Notes under the pieces: generated by a model
Databases searched by the model: none
What the model was told of the DNA's origin: nothing
Seen by the model: the letters and a program-made list of their open reading frames with translations, nothing else
Shown here: one piece after another, positions 17,879-26,409 of the stretch
Numbering within the stretch: the first letter of the stretch is position 1
Layout: every line of letters starts with the position of its first letter
From: Ottowia thiooxydans_A
GTDB lineage: Bacteria > Pseudomonadota > Gammaproteobacteria > Burkholderiales > Burkholderiaceae_C
Assembly (NCBI RefSeq): GCF_040548795.1
Contig: NZ_JBEPSH010000010.1
Span: forward strand, 1 to 64,000
Direction: 5' to 3'
DNA: 64,000 nucleotides
Made by a program: the position numbers and the translations under genes

Positions 17879-18757
17879 TCAGGGCTTGGAAATGACCCAA
17901 GCGTCTTGATGGTGCCAAAACCAGGTGGGCGCAAAGCGCAGCAGTCGGTCCGCTCCAATGTGCTGAGACACCTGCGCCTGCACGAACTCCGCGCTGGTGA
18001 AAGCCGTCCCGTATTCTTGCGCGTCAATGGCGTTGGATTCGCTGGAAGGCGCGAAAAAGAATCCTTCGTCATCCAGCACCACGCCCTGGCGGCGTACAGC
18101 TTCTGCCCCGTGGGTGGTGAACACCAGCAAGCCACCTGGCGCAACACTCTCATACAGCCTGGTCAACCAGCGCGTCCAACTGCTTTTGGGCAAATGGCTG
18201 AACAGTGAAAGCACGAACACGACGTCGTACCGCCCTGGAGTCACCAGTTCCTCGGGTCGGGAAGCAGAAGCAAAAGCGCGCACACCCAAGGTATCACGAG
18301 CAAAATCCACGGCGTCTGTGACGACATCGGAGGCGGTGACATTCTGCGCGCCAATGGCTTTCACCAGATGGCGTGTGAATCGGCCATGGCCACTGGCAAA
18401 CTCCAGGAAGCTTTTCACCCCGAGCAAGGGGCGGCCCGCTGACTCCAGCAGCAGCATCAGTTCAGCCAGCGTTCGCCAGCCATCGGCCATGTAGTCACGC
18501 AGGGGATTGATAGAAGTGGGATGCCCGTCGAAGAAACGGAAAATGTCGTCTTGCGGAGATATCTCACAATTCACGCCCATCCAATGGCAGAAGGCGTCGT
18601 CAAGCTGATGACGCTCGATCAGGTTGTGCGCAGCCAGGCGTGTACGGGTGTCGCCTCGTGCTGCGGTGAGTGCCTTGCTCGCCGCGAGGAGGTCGCCGGC
18701 TGCCAGGAGCGCTTCGCCTTGCTGCAGGAGAAGAATGGGATCTTGTTCTTGGGTCAT
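17879..18757 (-). CDS. Class I SAM-dependent methyltransferase in the Wzm/Wzt operon
   Basis: This 292-residue methyltransferase has motif I FLEFASGHGRFTRHL near residue 125 and the post-motif segments DVVFVLSLFSHLP and SVAPGGLLVFTTHG. The first 50 residues look like a short helical repeat (LLQQGEALLAAGDLLAASKAL). It lies 62 bp downstream of the Wzt-type ATPase gene on the same strand. The start at 18757 (MTQEQDP) avoids overlapping that gene and is preferred over a start 48 codons earlier. In ABC-dependent O-antigen systems a methyltransferase often caps the non-reducing end of the chain, and the cap is then read by the Wzt C-terminal domain. That role is suggested by position only. Confidence 0.82.
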   Translation of the reverse strand: MTQEQDPILLLQQGEALLAAGDLLAASKALTAARGDTRTRLAAHNLIERHQLDDAFCHWMGVNCEISPQDDIFRFFDGHPTSINPLRDYMADGWRTLAELMLLLESAGRPLLGVKSFLEFASGHGRFTRHLVKAIGAQNVTASDVVTDAVDFARDTLGVRAFASASRPEELVTPGRYDVVFVLSLFSHLPKSSWTRWLTRLYESVAPGGLLVFTTHGAEAVRRQGVVLDDEGFFFAPSSESNAIDAQEYGTAFTSAEFVQAQVSQHIGADRLLRFAPTWFWHHQDAWVISKP

Positions 18758-18819
18758 AACTTTTGTTTTTTCGAAGTTCCAATACCGAGCTGCGTTTACC
18801 TCAGCCCGAACCGCTGTCA

Positions 18820-20124
18820 TCACGCCCAATGATGCGGCAGCTTCACCAAGCCGGGCATCAGTGTCGGCATGACGAACCTGAAATGCATGAACTGGAACCA
18901 CTGGTCGTAAACCACCAACCCACTCTCGTCGAACAGAAAAGCGCTGATCACGTATTCACCGCTGTGCAGAGGCAATTTGGGGAACGTGAGCACTGAGCGC
19001 CAGATGCCTGGTTCAATCTCCACGGGCTTGGCGTCTTCTTCGTGCGTGGCGAGAGAAGTAATTCCCACCCCACGAGACTGCTCAATCATGAAGCCAATAT
19101 TGGGCCGCTCCTGCCCATGCCCACGCACCGTGATCGTGGCAACCAGGTCGCGGCTGTCCAGAAGCGGAGGATCGCCTTCGCCCAGGTCCGCTATGTCTAC
19201 CGAGATGATGGTGGCCGGGGTGTCTGGCGAGGGGGTCCGACGAGCCGCAGGTGAGCCGGCAGTGGTATTGGTTGCGTTATCAGCCGTTGTTTCAAGGGTC
19301 TCGGAAGCAGGCTGGACCTGTTCGTGTTTCCCTGGCGACTCCTCCGCAGAATCTTCCGACGAGCTGGAAAGCAAGCGCGTGTGCATTTCATAGGCGCCGA
19401 GCACGGGCTCGGTCTCGCCAAATTGCATGACTCTGCCACCATCCAGCCACAGTGCGACATCGCACAGCTGGCGTATGTGATAGGGACTGTGAGAGCAGAA
19501 CAGGATCGTGCAGCCATTGCGCCTGAATTCTTCGATGCGCCTGATGCATTTTTTCTGGAAATGCTGATCGCCCACTGCCAGGGCTTCATCGATGATGAGC
19601 ACGTCGGGCTCGACCGCCGTGACAAGGGCAAACGCCAGCCGCACCACCATGCCAGATGAATAGGTCTTGACGGGGCGATCAATCGCCTCGCCAATCTCTG
19701 CAAACGCCAGAATCTCGGATTCGACCCTGGCCATCTCTGCGTGCGTAATGCCAATCAGGCTGCCGCCGAAGTACAGGTTCTGACGGCCCGTGAAATCAGG
19801 GTGAAAGCCGGCGCCCAGCTCCAGGATGGCCGTGATACGCCCGGTTCGGACAACTTGCCCCTGCGAGGGCTGCAAGGTTCCGGTGATCAGCTTGAGCAGT
19901 GTGCTCTTGCCCGCGCCATTGGCCCCCACAACCCCCAGGCACTGCCCGCGCTGGAGCTCAAAGGAAACATCTCGCAAGGCCCAGTGGCTGCGATGTGTGG
20001 CACGCCCCGTGATCAAGGACTTGAAACGGGCGCGGGGGGAGTCATAGATCAGATATTCCTTGCCCAGATTGCTCAGCCGCAAAGGAGTGGGATCTGCATG
20101 AACCACTGCGGGAGTCGCGCTCAT
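18820..20124 (-). CDS. wzt: Polysaccharide ABC exporter ATPase with C-terminal domain (Wzt)
   Basis: This 434-residue ATPase powers export of a lipid-linked polysaccharide. The nucleotide-binding domain fills residues 1-250, with Walker A GANGAGKSTLLKL, signature TYSSGMVVRLAFAL and Walker B DVLIIDEALAVGD. A Ser/Thr/Pro-rich linker (about 270-300) leads to a beta-rich C-terminal domain of the Wzt type (NIGFMIEQSRGVGITSLATH ... HSGEYVISAFLFDESG). In O8/O9a-type systems that domain binds the capped end of the glycan and gives substrate specificity. The start at 20124 overlaps the permease stop by ATGA. A start 30 codons upstream would run deep into the permease and is rejected. Confidence 0.92.
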   Translation of the reverse strand: MSATPAVVHADPTPLRLSNLGKEYLIYDSPRARFKSLITGRATHRSHWALRDVSFELQRGQCLGVVGANGAGKSTLLKLITGTLQPSQGQVVRTGRITAILELGAGFHPDFTGRQNLYFGGSLIGITHAEMARVESEILAFAEIGEAIDRPVKTYSSGMVVRLAFALVTAVEPDVLIIDEALAVGDQHFQKKCIRRIEEFRRNGCTILFCSHSPYHIRQLCDVALWLDGGRVMQFGETEPVLGAYEMHTRLLSSSSEDSAEESPGKHEQVQPASETLETTADNATNTTAGSPAARRTPSPDTPATIISVDIADLGEGDPPLLDSRDLVATITVRGHGQERPNIGFMIEQSRGVGITSLATHEEDAKPVEIEPGIWRSVLTFPKLPLHSGEYVISAFLFDESGLVVYDQWFQFMHFRFVMPTLMPGLVKLPHHWA

Positions 20125-20930
20125 AGCCAATCCACCAACTGGTCGCGGCTGCGAGACAGCGCCATGTTGAGCACCAACGTCAACCCGACCAGCCATATCG
20201 CAATGACACCCCATATCTCAATCGGTGGCCAGGCGCCCTGAAGCAAGGCGGACTGATAGCCCATCACAAGGGCTGACATGGGATTGAGCCAAAGAACCCA
20301 GCGCCAGGGCTCGGGGAACATCGTGGCCGGAAAAAGAACCGGTGAGAGAAAGATCCCGATGGACAGCAAGAAGCCGACAACCTGCACCACGTCACGCAGC
20401 GCTGCCGCCAACACGGCAAGAAGGTAGCCCAATAGAAAGCACAACAGCAGTTGGAGCGCGTAGAGAGGAAACACCGCCACAACCCCCCAGGAGAAATGGT
20501 GTGCGGGCGTATAGATGGGAATCAACAGCAAGATGAGGGGTGAAAACACCAGGCTACTGGCGAGTACAGAGCGCGCAGGAAAAATGGCTGGTGGAAGCGG
20601 GTTTTTCTGCAACATGCCGCCTGCATCCAGCAAGCTGCTCATGCCGCGCTGCGTGGCGTCCGCAAAAGCCATCCAAGGCAGCATGCCGACGATCAAATAG
20701 GCCCCTACTCGGCTCGTGGGCGCGTGCTCTCCCAGGCGCATGGAAAAGACGACATCGAACACCAGATAGTATGCAAACACCGTGAGCAGCGGCGGCAGCC
20801 AGGCCCACACAATGCCGCCGACAGAGCCCGCATTGCGCGCCTCAAATTCCCGGCGCGTGAGAACACCCACCAGGCGACGCAGACTCCACAGTGCGCGGAG
20901 ATCTTCACTCAGGCTGCTCATTAGTTGCAT
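20121..20930 (-). CDS. wzm: Polysaccharide ABC exporter permease (Wzm)
   Basis: This 269-residue integral membrane protein of the ABC-2 exporter family has six hydrophobic helices. Characteristic segments are LVGVLTRREFEARNAGSVGG at the N-terminus, the FADATQRGMSSLLDAGG amphipathic stretch, and the C-terminal PWRWVLWLNPMSALVMGYQ motif typical of Wzm/KpsM. It forms the channel through which a polyprenyl-linked O-polysaccharide crosses the inner membrane, together with the overlapping ATPase gene. It is the first gene of the Wzm-Wzt-methyltransferase operon. A second ATG three codons downstream is equally possible. Confidence 0.92.
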   Translation of the reverse strand: MQLMSSLSEDLRALWSLRRLVGVLTRREFEARNAGSVGGIVWAWLPPLLTVFAYYLVFDVVFSMRLGEHAPTSRVGAYLIVGMLPWMAFADATQRGMSSLLDAGGMLQKNPLPPAIFPARSVLASSLVFSPLILLLIPIYTPAHHFSWGVVAVFPLYALQLLLCFLLGYLLAVLAAALRDVVQVVGFLLSIGIFLSPVLFPATMFPEPWRWVLWLNPMSALVMGYQSALLQGAWPPIEIWGVIAIWLVGLTLVLNMALSRSRDQLVDWL

Positions 20931-21021
20931 GATGATTGGAATCTCGCCTCTTCTGGGGGGAGGCGTTTGTGCGTTGACCCAGGGCTGGGCTCCTGAGCTT
21001 GGTGGGGAATGGCTGGCTCAG

Positions 21022-21960
21022 TTACTTGGCCGCGGGAGAGCGCACGAGGGCTGATATAGCTTCCTCGTTCGGTTCGGCCCCTGCCTGGGCACCCCGTAGC
21101 ACATCGGCACGGGCTTTCGCGGTCAACTGCACCTTGGACTGCTCTACGATTTCATCACGGCGCCGGTCGAATCCGGAGAGCGTCTTGCGCTCAATCAATT
21201 GAATGATGTGATAGGCCGCATTGGACTTGACAACTTCACTCGTCTGGCCGGGTTTCGTGAGAGCAGCTGCGGCAACTTCGAAAGCGGATCGATCTGAGCC
21301 CAGCTCCATGGGTTGCAGCAACTCTCCGCCACGCGGAGCGCTTCCCTTGTCGGTAGACTCCGCGCGTGCCAGTTGTTGGAATTCTGCCCCAGCCTTGATT
21401 TGGGCGAGCAGGCTCTCGGCCTTAGCCTTGGCTTGGTCGTCGGGCAAGGAGGGCGAGATCCCAATCATGATGTGGCGCACCCGGAGCTGAGTTGTTTCAC
21501 GCGTGGCAGAGCTTTGCGACTCATACACGGAACGTGCGTACTGCTCCAGTTGCTGTGGCGATGGAAGTTTGGCTTCCGCTTGGTTTGTAAGCCACAGATC
21601 CGAGAGGGTCTGCTGCTGCGCAATAGCCGTCACGCGCTCCACTTCTGGTTTGCGATCAAACCCCTGTTGGCGCGCCTGGGCAGCCAAGGTTTGGCGGGAA
21701 TAAATGGACAGCGCCAACTGTTCTATGTTGTTCGGGTTAGAAAAAAAGCTTTCACGCTGATTAAGCGGAACGAGCTGCTCCACAGCAGCTAGAAATTGCG
21801 CAGTCGTGACTTCGCCACCTGGGCCTCGAATGAGAACCGTGTTGTCGGTGTTCGGTGCCACAGCACCGGGGTTTGTGGCTGACTGGGCCCAAAGTGTCGC
21901 CGGCAACATAGCTGCGGCGACAAGCACGATGGAAGAAAGGCTTCGAGAAACAGATTTCAC
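21022..21960 (-). CDS. Periplasmic parvulin-type peptidyl-prolyl isomerase
   Basis: This 312-residue exported protein has a SurA/PpiC layout: a signal peptide (KSVSRSLSSIVLVAAAMLPATLWAQ), an N-terminal helical chaperone-like region, and a parvulin domain from about residue 165. The parvulin core shows LRVRHIMIGIS, LAQIKAGAEFQQLARAES, a shortened GGELLQPMELG loop and AAYHIIQLIE. It probably helps fold or secrete an outer-membrane or surface protein. GTG at 21960 is chosen because the signal peptide follows it at once. The longer reading frame to 22173 would begin inside the terminator. The neighbouring genes are the surface protein upstream and the polysaccharide exporter downstream. Confidence 0.85.
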   Translation of the reverse strand: MKSVSRSLSSIVLVAAAMLPATLWAQSATNPGAVAPNTDNTVLIRGPGGEVTTAQFLAAVEQLVPLNQRESFFSNPNNIEQLALSIYSRQTLAAQARQQGFDRKPEVERVTAIAQQQTLSDLWLTNQAEAKLPSPQQLEQYARSVYESQSSATRETTQLRVRHIMIGISPSLPDDQAKAKAESLLAQIKAGAEFQQLARAESTDKGSAPRGGELLQPMELGSDRSAFEVAAAALTKPGQTSEVVKSNAAYHIIQLIERKTLSGFDRRRDEIVEQSKVQLTAKARADVLRGAQAGAEPNEEAISALVRSPAAK

Positions 21961-22171
21961 AGTGTCGACTTCAGGGGGTAGAGCCGGATCATTTAGCCAT
22001 TGCTCGGGGCTAGACCAAGGAGCTTCCGCATGGAGGGAACGACCTGGCTGGAACGCCAAGCGCAAGCTACGATCAGCTTCGTTGATCAGATCCACGCTTC
22101 GGTTGGAATAGGCCAAGTATACGCGTGACACCCCAAACTGAATGTTCTGTATTCGTAATACATTGACAACC

Positions 22172-22203
22172 AAAAAAAAAGCGGAGGTTTCCCTCCGCTT
22201 TTA
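22172..22203. terminator. Strong bidirectional Rho-independent terminator
   Basis: A perfect GCGGAGG/CCTCCGC stem with a 4-base loop is flanked by an A-tract (at least 9 A) on the left and a T-tract on the right. It lies 67 bp after the stop of the surface protein gene, and the A-tract becomes a T-tract on the minus strand, so it should end that transcript. Confidence 0.88.
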
Positions 22204-22269
22204 CTAAAAGTTCTGAATTTAGAACCCCCAGCAAGCTGGAGGCGTTTCATTCAAGAAACTTTTATGGCA

Positions 22270-24018
22270 TCACTCGGACACAGGTGGCCGAACGATAGCT
22301 GGTGCTGGACCAGATGGACGCTTGTAGCGGTGCGTGATCGCATCGCCGAAGTTACCAGTACCCGCTGAGTTTGCAGCCTTGAAGGTATTGGCAGCGTAAC
22401 CGATCACTGGCAGACCTGCAGCGTAAGTCGTACCGTTGACAGTTCTAGAAGCTGGCAGGTTCACAGACATCCAACCAGCGCCGCCACCAGGCAAGCTGGC
22501 GTTAGCGATGTTGTAAGTTGTCAGCGAAGCGTTCAGTGCGCGCACGGATGCGTCACCGAATGTCAAGACAGCAACTTCACCGCAGAAGCCAGGTGCTTTG
22601 CCCACTGGTGCGCCTGGTGAGAATTCACCGTTGAACACTGGAACAATGGTCGATTCTTCACGGTTGTAGGCGTTGTAAGTTGCAACACCGTCGCTCAAGC
22701 ACAGCATAGAACCGAAGAACAAGCCACCGGAAGTACGCGTTTTGAGCTGGACCGAGCCTTCTGGGTAGAAGAATGGTGCCGAGTAGAAGTTGAAGACTGG
22801 CTTCGACTCTACGCCGCCGCCCAGCTTAGGCGAGTTGTAGTTCACCACTGCTTGGTAACGACGTGTTGGCTGAGAGAACACCCAGTCAGTAGAGAAGTCA
22901 ACACCGTTGTCGGTGCCAGCAGTCCACTCGTTCATCACTGCCGAAGTAGCCAGCGAAGCGCTCAACGCAGCCGCTTGAGTCGGCGCGTATTGGTACGTGC
23001 TGACGTAAGGCGTAGACAGGTCAGGCAAGTCGAAAGGCAACATTTCGACCAGCGGAGGCGTAGTGCCACCACCAGCAGCGTTGGTCAACAGCGGATCAGC
23101 TGTTTCGCCGAAACGGCTACGAACGCCAGCGATCTCTTCAGACCACACCAACTTAGCATCGGCAGGGAATGTTGGGTTCGAAGCGCCGATTTGCGGTGCG
23201 AAGAACAGACGAGCTGCTGCTGGCACAGGCGAACCAACTGATTGAGACTGCAGAGCCACAATCGCGGAGTTAGGACCACCGTAGGAGGTCACGTTCTGCG
23301 CGTTGTAGATGGACCAGTTACCCATCAGACCGCCAGTAGGAGCTGTCAGACCAAAGGTCGAAGCTTCAGCGACGCTCAGTGCGATCTCTGGGTTCATCAG
23401 CTTAGCCAAGACCGTAGCACCGGATGCTGTGGATCCGCAAGGAGCCACGCCATTCTTGTGCTTGATAGTCTCGTAAACTTCGGAACCTGGACGGATGTCG
23501 GCCATGTTCAGCCACTCAACGTAACCTTCTTGAGTGTGAGCTGCACGTGCTTCCACGGTCAGAGCTGCATCCAGACGAGTGTCAGTGAAAGGAACGCCAC
23601 CGGGGGTGTTGGTTGCGTTAGGAATCAGTGGCAGCACGCAAGAATTGTCAGGCGTCAACAGGCGTGAGTAGCCGTCAGGACCTTGCGAGACCGATGCGGT
23701 CCACACGTCATAAGGCGACAGCAGGACTGTAAAGTCAAGAATATCGTCAGAGTTAGCAGCGCCACGGAAACGGACCTTAACAGCCTTACCGTTGGTAGTG
23801 TCGGTGTTCACCACAGACAACAGCGTGCCAGTTTGATTGGCAGTGTTGAAGTAAGGAGTGACCAGAATGTGGCCAACACCGGTGTCAGTCGACGCGCTCA
23901 GCGTTTGAGCTGGTGCGGCTGTGACATCTTGAACGACCCACACAGCGTGTGCAGCACCAGAGAACCCCAGGCCCCCAAGAGCGGCTACAGCGCCGAGTGC
24001 CAATAAGCTTTTCTTCAT
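22270..24018 (-). CDS. Secreted 582-residue surface protein, S-layer-like
   Basis: The N-terminal signal peptide is clear (KKSLLALGAVAALGGLGFSGAAHA, cleaved near residue 26). The mature protein is Ala/Gly/Thr/Asn-rich with very few Cys, and the C-terminus is Pro-rich (RPSGPAPAIVRPPVSE). There is no membrane helix after the signal. Codon choice differs from neighbouring genes, with many GCT, GGT, GTT and AAC codons, which suggests very high expression. A strong terminator follows and GGAG precedes the start. The features fit an abundant cell-surface or S-layer-like protein of Comamonadaceae, possibly related to NpdA of Delftia, but that link is from memory and unverified. A parvulin chaperone gene follows and the type II secretion operon lies nearby. 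Confidence 0.7.
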   Translation of the reverse strand: MKKSLLALGAVAALGGLGFSGAAHAVWVVQDVTAAPAQTLSASTDTGVGHILVTPYFNTANQTGTLLSVVNTDTTNGKAVKVRFRGAANSDDILDFTVLLSPYDVWTASVSQGPDGYSRLLTPDNSCVLPLIPNATNTPGGVPFTDTRLDAALTVEARAAHTQEGYVEWLNMADIRPGSEVYETIKHKNGVAPCGSTASGATVLAKLMNPEIALSVAEASTFGLTAPTGGLMGNWSIYNAQNVTSYGGPNSAIVALQSQSVGSPVPAAARLFFAPQIGASNPTFPADAKLVWSEEIAGVRSRFGETADPLLTNAAGGGTTPPLVEMLPFDLPDLSTPYVSTYQYAPTQAAALSASLATSAVMNEWTAGTDNGVDFSTDWVFSQPTRRYQAVVNYNSPKLGGGVESKPVFNFYSAPFFYPEGSVQLKTRTSGGLFFGSMLCLSDGVATYNAYNREESTIVPVFNGEFSPGAPVGKAPGFCGEVAVLTFGDASVRALNASLTTYNIANASLPGGGAGWMSVNLPASRTVNGTTYAAGLPVIGYAANTFKAANSAGTGNFGDAITHRYKRPSGPAPAIVRPPVSE

Positions 24019-24196
24019 AGCTATGACTCCATTAAAAAGGTAATTGCAAGGACCAAGCCAGTTCTTGGAATGCTCGGTGATCGTAGCACGGCTTGAGATT
24101 TCGATTCAATCGGATTCTATGGCTCGTCAACGTACTGTTTTGTTTATGCAACATATGCACGATCCCAAGTGCGTAGACCCGCTTGACAAAAGGACT

Positions 24197-24634
24197 TCAG
24201 AGCTTCTCAAAGAACCACCACTGCCCTTCGTCACGAACCCACACCTCGTCATGATAACCCACGACTTCGGGAATACTGCGTGCAAATCTAGGAATATTGA
24301 TAGCGGTTGTCAGTCTGACTCGAACAGTGCAGCGTGCGGCCTCGCAAGTGGCTTCGTGAATTTGCGCGCCTTTCCAGGTACCTGCAGTGCCAAATCGCTG
24401 CTTATAGGCCTCAGGCTTGACCACTGCACGAAATCCCGGCTGCGCAAAGTTGTAGGCCTTGTCAAAGTCGCGCTTGACCAGCGCATCCCAGCGGGCTTCA
24501 GCGCGGGCCTGCACCTCTTGCTCTGGCGTTTTGGCGGTCATGGAAGCGCAGCCTGCCAGCAAAGCGCCCGCAAGAATGGCACTTGTCGCCAACAGCGTGC
24601 GGCGCGGCAAGAACGAAGAAAAGACTGATGTCAT
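24197..24634 (-). CDS. Putative lipoprotein, 145 residues
   Basis: The N-terminus carries a lipoprotein signal with lipobox LLAGC (Cys at residue 29). The mature part is an alpha+beta domain (QARAEARWDALVKRDFDKAYNFAQPGFRAVV ... VWVRDEGQWWFFEKL). This resembles small SnoaL/NTF2-like lipoproteins in which a helix with an RWDAL motif is followed by a curved sheet. One Cys pair (TCEAARCTV) may form a disulfide. No function is known to me. It lies 178 bp upstream of the surface protein gene on the same strand. Confidence 0.78.
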   Translation of the reverse strand: MTSVFSSFLPRRTLLATSAILAGALLAGCASMTAKTPEQEVQARAEARWDALVKRDFDKAYNFAQPGFRAVVKPEAYKQRFGTAGTWKGAQIHEATCEAARCTVRVRLTTAINIPRFARSIPEVVGYHDEVWVRDEGQWWFFEKL

Positions 24635-25404
24635 GGAGAAAAAGCTCCTCAGGGAGAATATTTAACAGGGCTGGATCGCCCAACTGGAAGAACCAGCGGC
24701 GGTAAGACCAGCTTTGCGGCCACTAAGTTCACTCGATGCGGCATGTCGCATGCTATACCTACTTCGTACTGCGCCGCACCGAGACTCGGCTGCGACCCGC
24801 TTCAGCGTACCCGTCAGATATTGGTTTGTATGCTGGGCGGCCCGCCAACGGCGCAAAGTCGCTCGACAATTGAGCAGCTTACCATTACCAAATGTAGCCG
24901 AAAGAAGGCGCCTCCCCTGTCTCTATTAACGCCTTGAGGCCAACTTTGGCTGCTCAACGCCATCTGAAGGTGCCCCTCTTCACTGGTTACCCAGTCTTCA
25001 AGAGGATGCGGAACAGATAAGGGTAATTTCCGCTGTGACGCGATTAAGGCCTTATTGCAAGAAACCTATCGTTGGATTGCTATATGTATGTTCAGACGGG
25101 GCCTCTATGACCCTTGGGACCCTTATATATAAGGGCTTAAGCGTGCCGCGACCTGAATGGAGCAAGCATTCCAGCAAGAAGCCTAAGCCCTGCTCAGTAC
25201 GCAACGTACCCTCTACTTTAGGTCCAGTGGTAAGGCGCACCACTATTCAAACGGATGAGCCATCATCCGCGTCGGGCCCAGCTCATTGAGGTTTGGAGTG
25301 CGCGCTTATCGGCTCGGTCGCGTCAATGGAAACGGGACATTGACTGGCCGACCTGCTCTAAAGGCCGTAACACGTGTTGCACTTCATTTTCAAAGCCAAT
25401 CAAC

Positions 25405-25650
25405 AGTTTTTGAGACCTCGAAATGCTGAAAAGCTGCCGCAGGAGCCAGCCATCGGATTGGGCCGGGCGCGCAAGATCTCCATTTTTTGACCTTTGTTTT
25501 TGCCCGCAGTACAGCCGTTCACAAGGAACGTGTCTACGCTCCGCATACGGTTTCGACGCCTCAACCTGAACGACATATAGTTGTTTCAATGCCACTCATC
25601 GCCTCACCAACACCATTGCCCCCCAATCCGTGCAGGTTTCAAGAAGGCAT
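25405..25650 (-). pseudogene. Very decayed gspD 3'-end fragment (copy C, tentative)
   Basis: Scattered matches to gspD occur in the right order: AGCCATCGGATTGG against GGCCGCCCATCCGATCG, and TTGCCCCCCAATCCGTGCAGG against GGCCCCCAATCACAGGAATGG. A hairpin GTCAATG/CATTGAC at 25322-25344 sits where the gspD terminator hairpin would be. The spacing to copy B is again about 500-520 bp. Similarity is low, so this copy is tentative. Confidence 0.4.
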
Positions 25651-25884
25651 CTTGGCTTGTCTGGGTCTTTTTTCGGATCCTTTAAATTTCCGCGCTGCCT
25701 ATTTCACGACCTCCGCCGGTGTGCTTGGTATAGAAGTTTGGCCCGCTGAGCGCTAAGAATCTCACGCCTGGCCATGCTCCAACCTTCAGGCGCGACCGCT
25801 CCCGGCAAAGAGCTACGTGCGGGCCATTGCAGCTCGGCCTTGCTGGTCTCGTCCCTAGCCCCTCAGTTCGTTTCCTCCGAGCTG

Positions 25885-26160
25885 GGACGACTCAGGCAAC
25901 GGTCTCAAGACGCAGTTGTTACAGGACGAGGTGGCGCCAGACTTGGAAATGCCTGAAGCAGGGGGCCGCCCATCGGATCGCGAAGTTCGCGACTTACTTC
26001 ACGAATATCCTCATCCGATCAATCCATCTGAGGCGCCAAGACAAGCAGCAATTCGGTTCGCCGGCTGTTTTTGACCTATGTACCGAACAATCCCCCAATA
26101 ATTGAAATGGAAATAAGTAGGGGTAGGCCAGTGCTGCTATTGCTCGCGCGGCCCCTTTAC
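25885..26160 (-). pseudogene. Decayed gspD 3'-end fragment (copy B)
   Basis: The sequence aligns with the last 240-260 bp of gspD at about 75% identity by eye. Shared blocks are GACTCAGGCA-CGGT, GGTGGCGC-AGA-TT, GCC-GAAGCAG, GCCGCCCATC-GATCGCGAAG, TCGCGACTTACT-CACGAATATCCTCATCCGATC and CAAGCAGCAATTCGG against CAAGCAACTCAGTGCGG. Indels break the frame. Its downstream flank (25640-25885) also resembles the flank of intact gspD (26150-26395), including a degraded hairpin near 25821. The matching GCCGCC blocks start at 25965 and 26470, a 505-bp offset. Confidence 0.72.
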
Positions 26161-26345
26161 AAGAAGCCTCTGGGTGAGTAACTTTTTTGGCTAGGGGCGA
26201 ATGCTCATTACTACTTGTGCCAGATAAGCACTTGAACAACTTTAATGCCAAACTCCGCCGAGCGTGAGCACCACAAAAGGTGATGCTCCACGCAACGCTC
26301 CGAAATCTCCAGCCCTTCAACTCAGTGTGGAGCGAATAAATTTGC

Positions 26346-26378
26346 AGGGCCAATGCAAGTTCCCCCTGCATTGGCCCT
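26346..26378 (-). terminator. Hairpin downstream of gspD
   Basis: A 12-bp perfect inverted repeat, AGGGCCAATGCA/TGCATTGGCCCT, with a 9-base loop lies 32 bp past the gspD stop. On the minus strand it is followed by GCAAATTTATT. It is the likely terminator of the type II secretion operon. Confidence 0.7.
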
Positions 26379-26409
26379 GGTCAAGGTCGGAGCGACTCAG
26401 GCAGCGGTA

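Larger units (their letters stand above)
24635..26409. other. Gene-free 1.8-kb region with decayed gspD fragments
   Basis: No reading frame here looks like a functional gene. GC content is visibly lower than in the surroundings. The right two-thirds consists of degenerate repeats of the 3' end of gspD and its downstream flank (described separately). The left part (24635-25130) resembles nothing I recognise; a possible fourth, very faint repeat unit could not be supported. Confidence 0.65.

Noticed and set aside
25994..26371. Minus-strand frame of 125 codons in the gene-free region
   Set aside because: It runs through the decayed gspD copy and the intact gene's downstream hairpin, so it is an accidental frame in fossil DNA.
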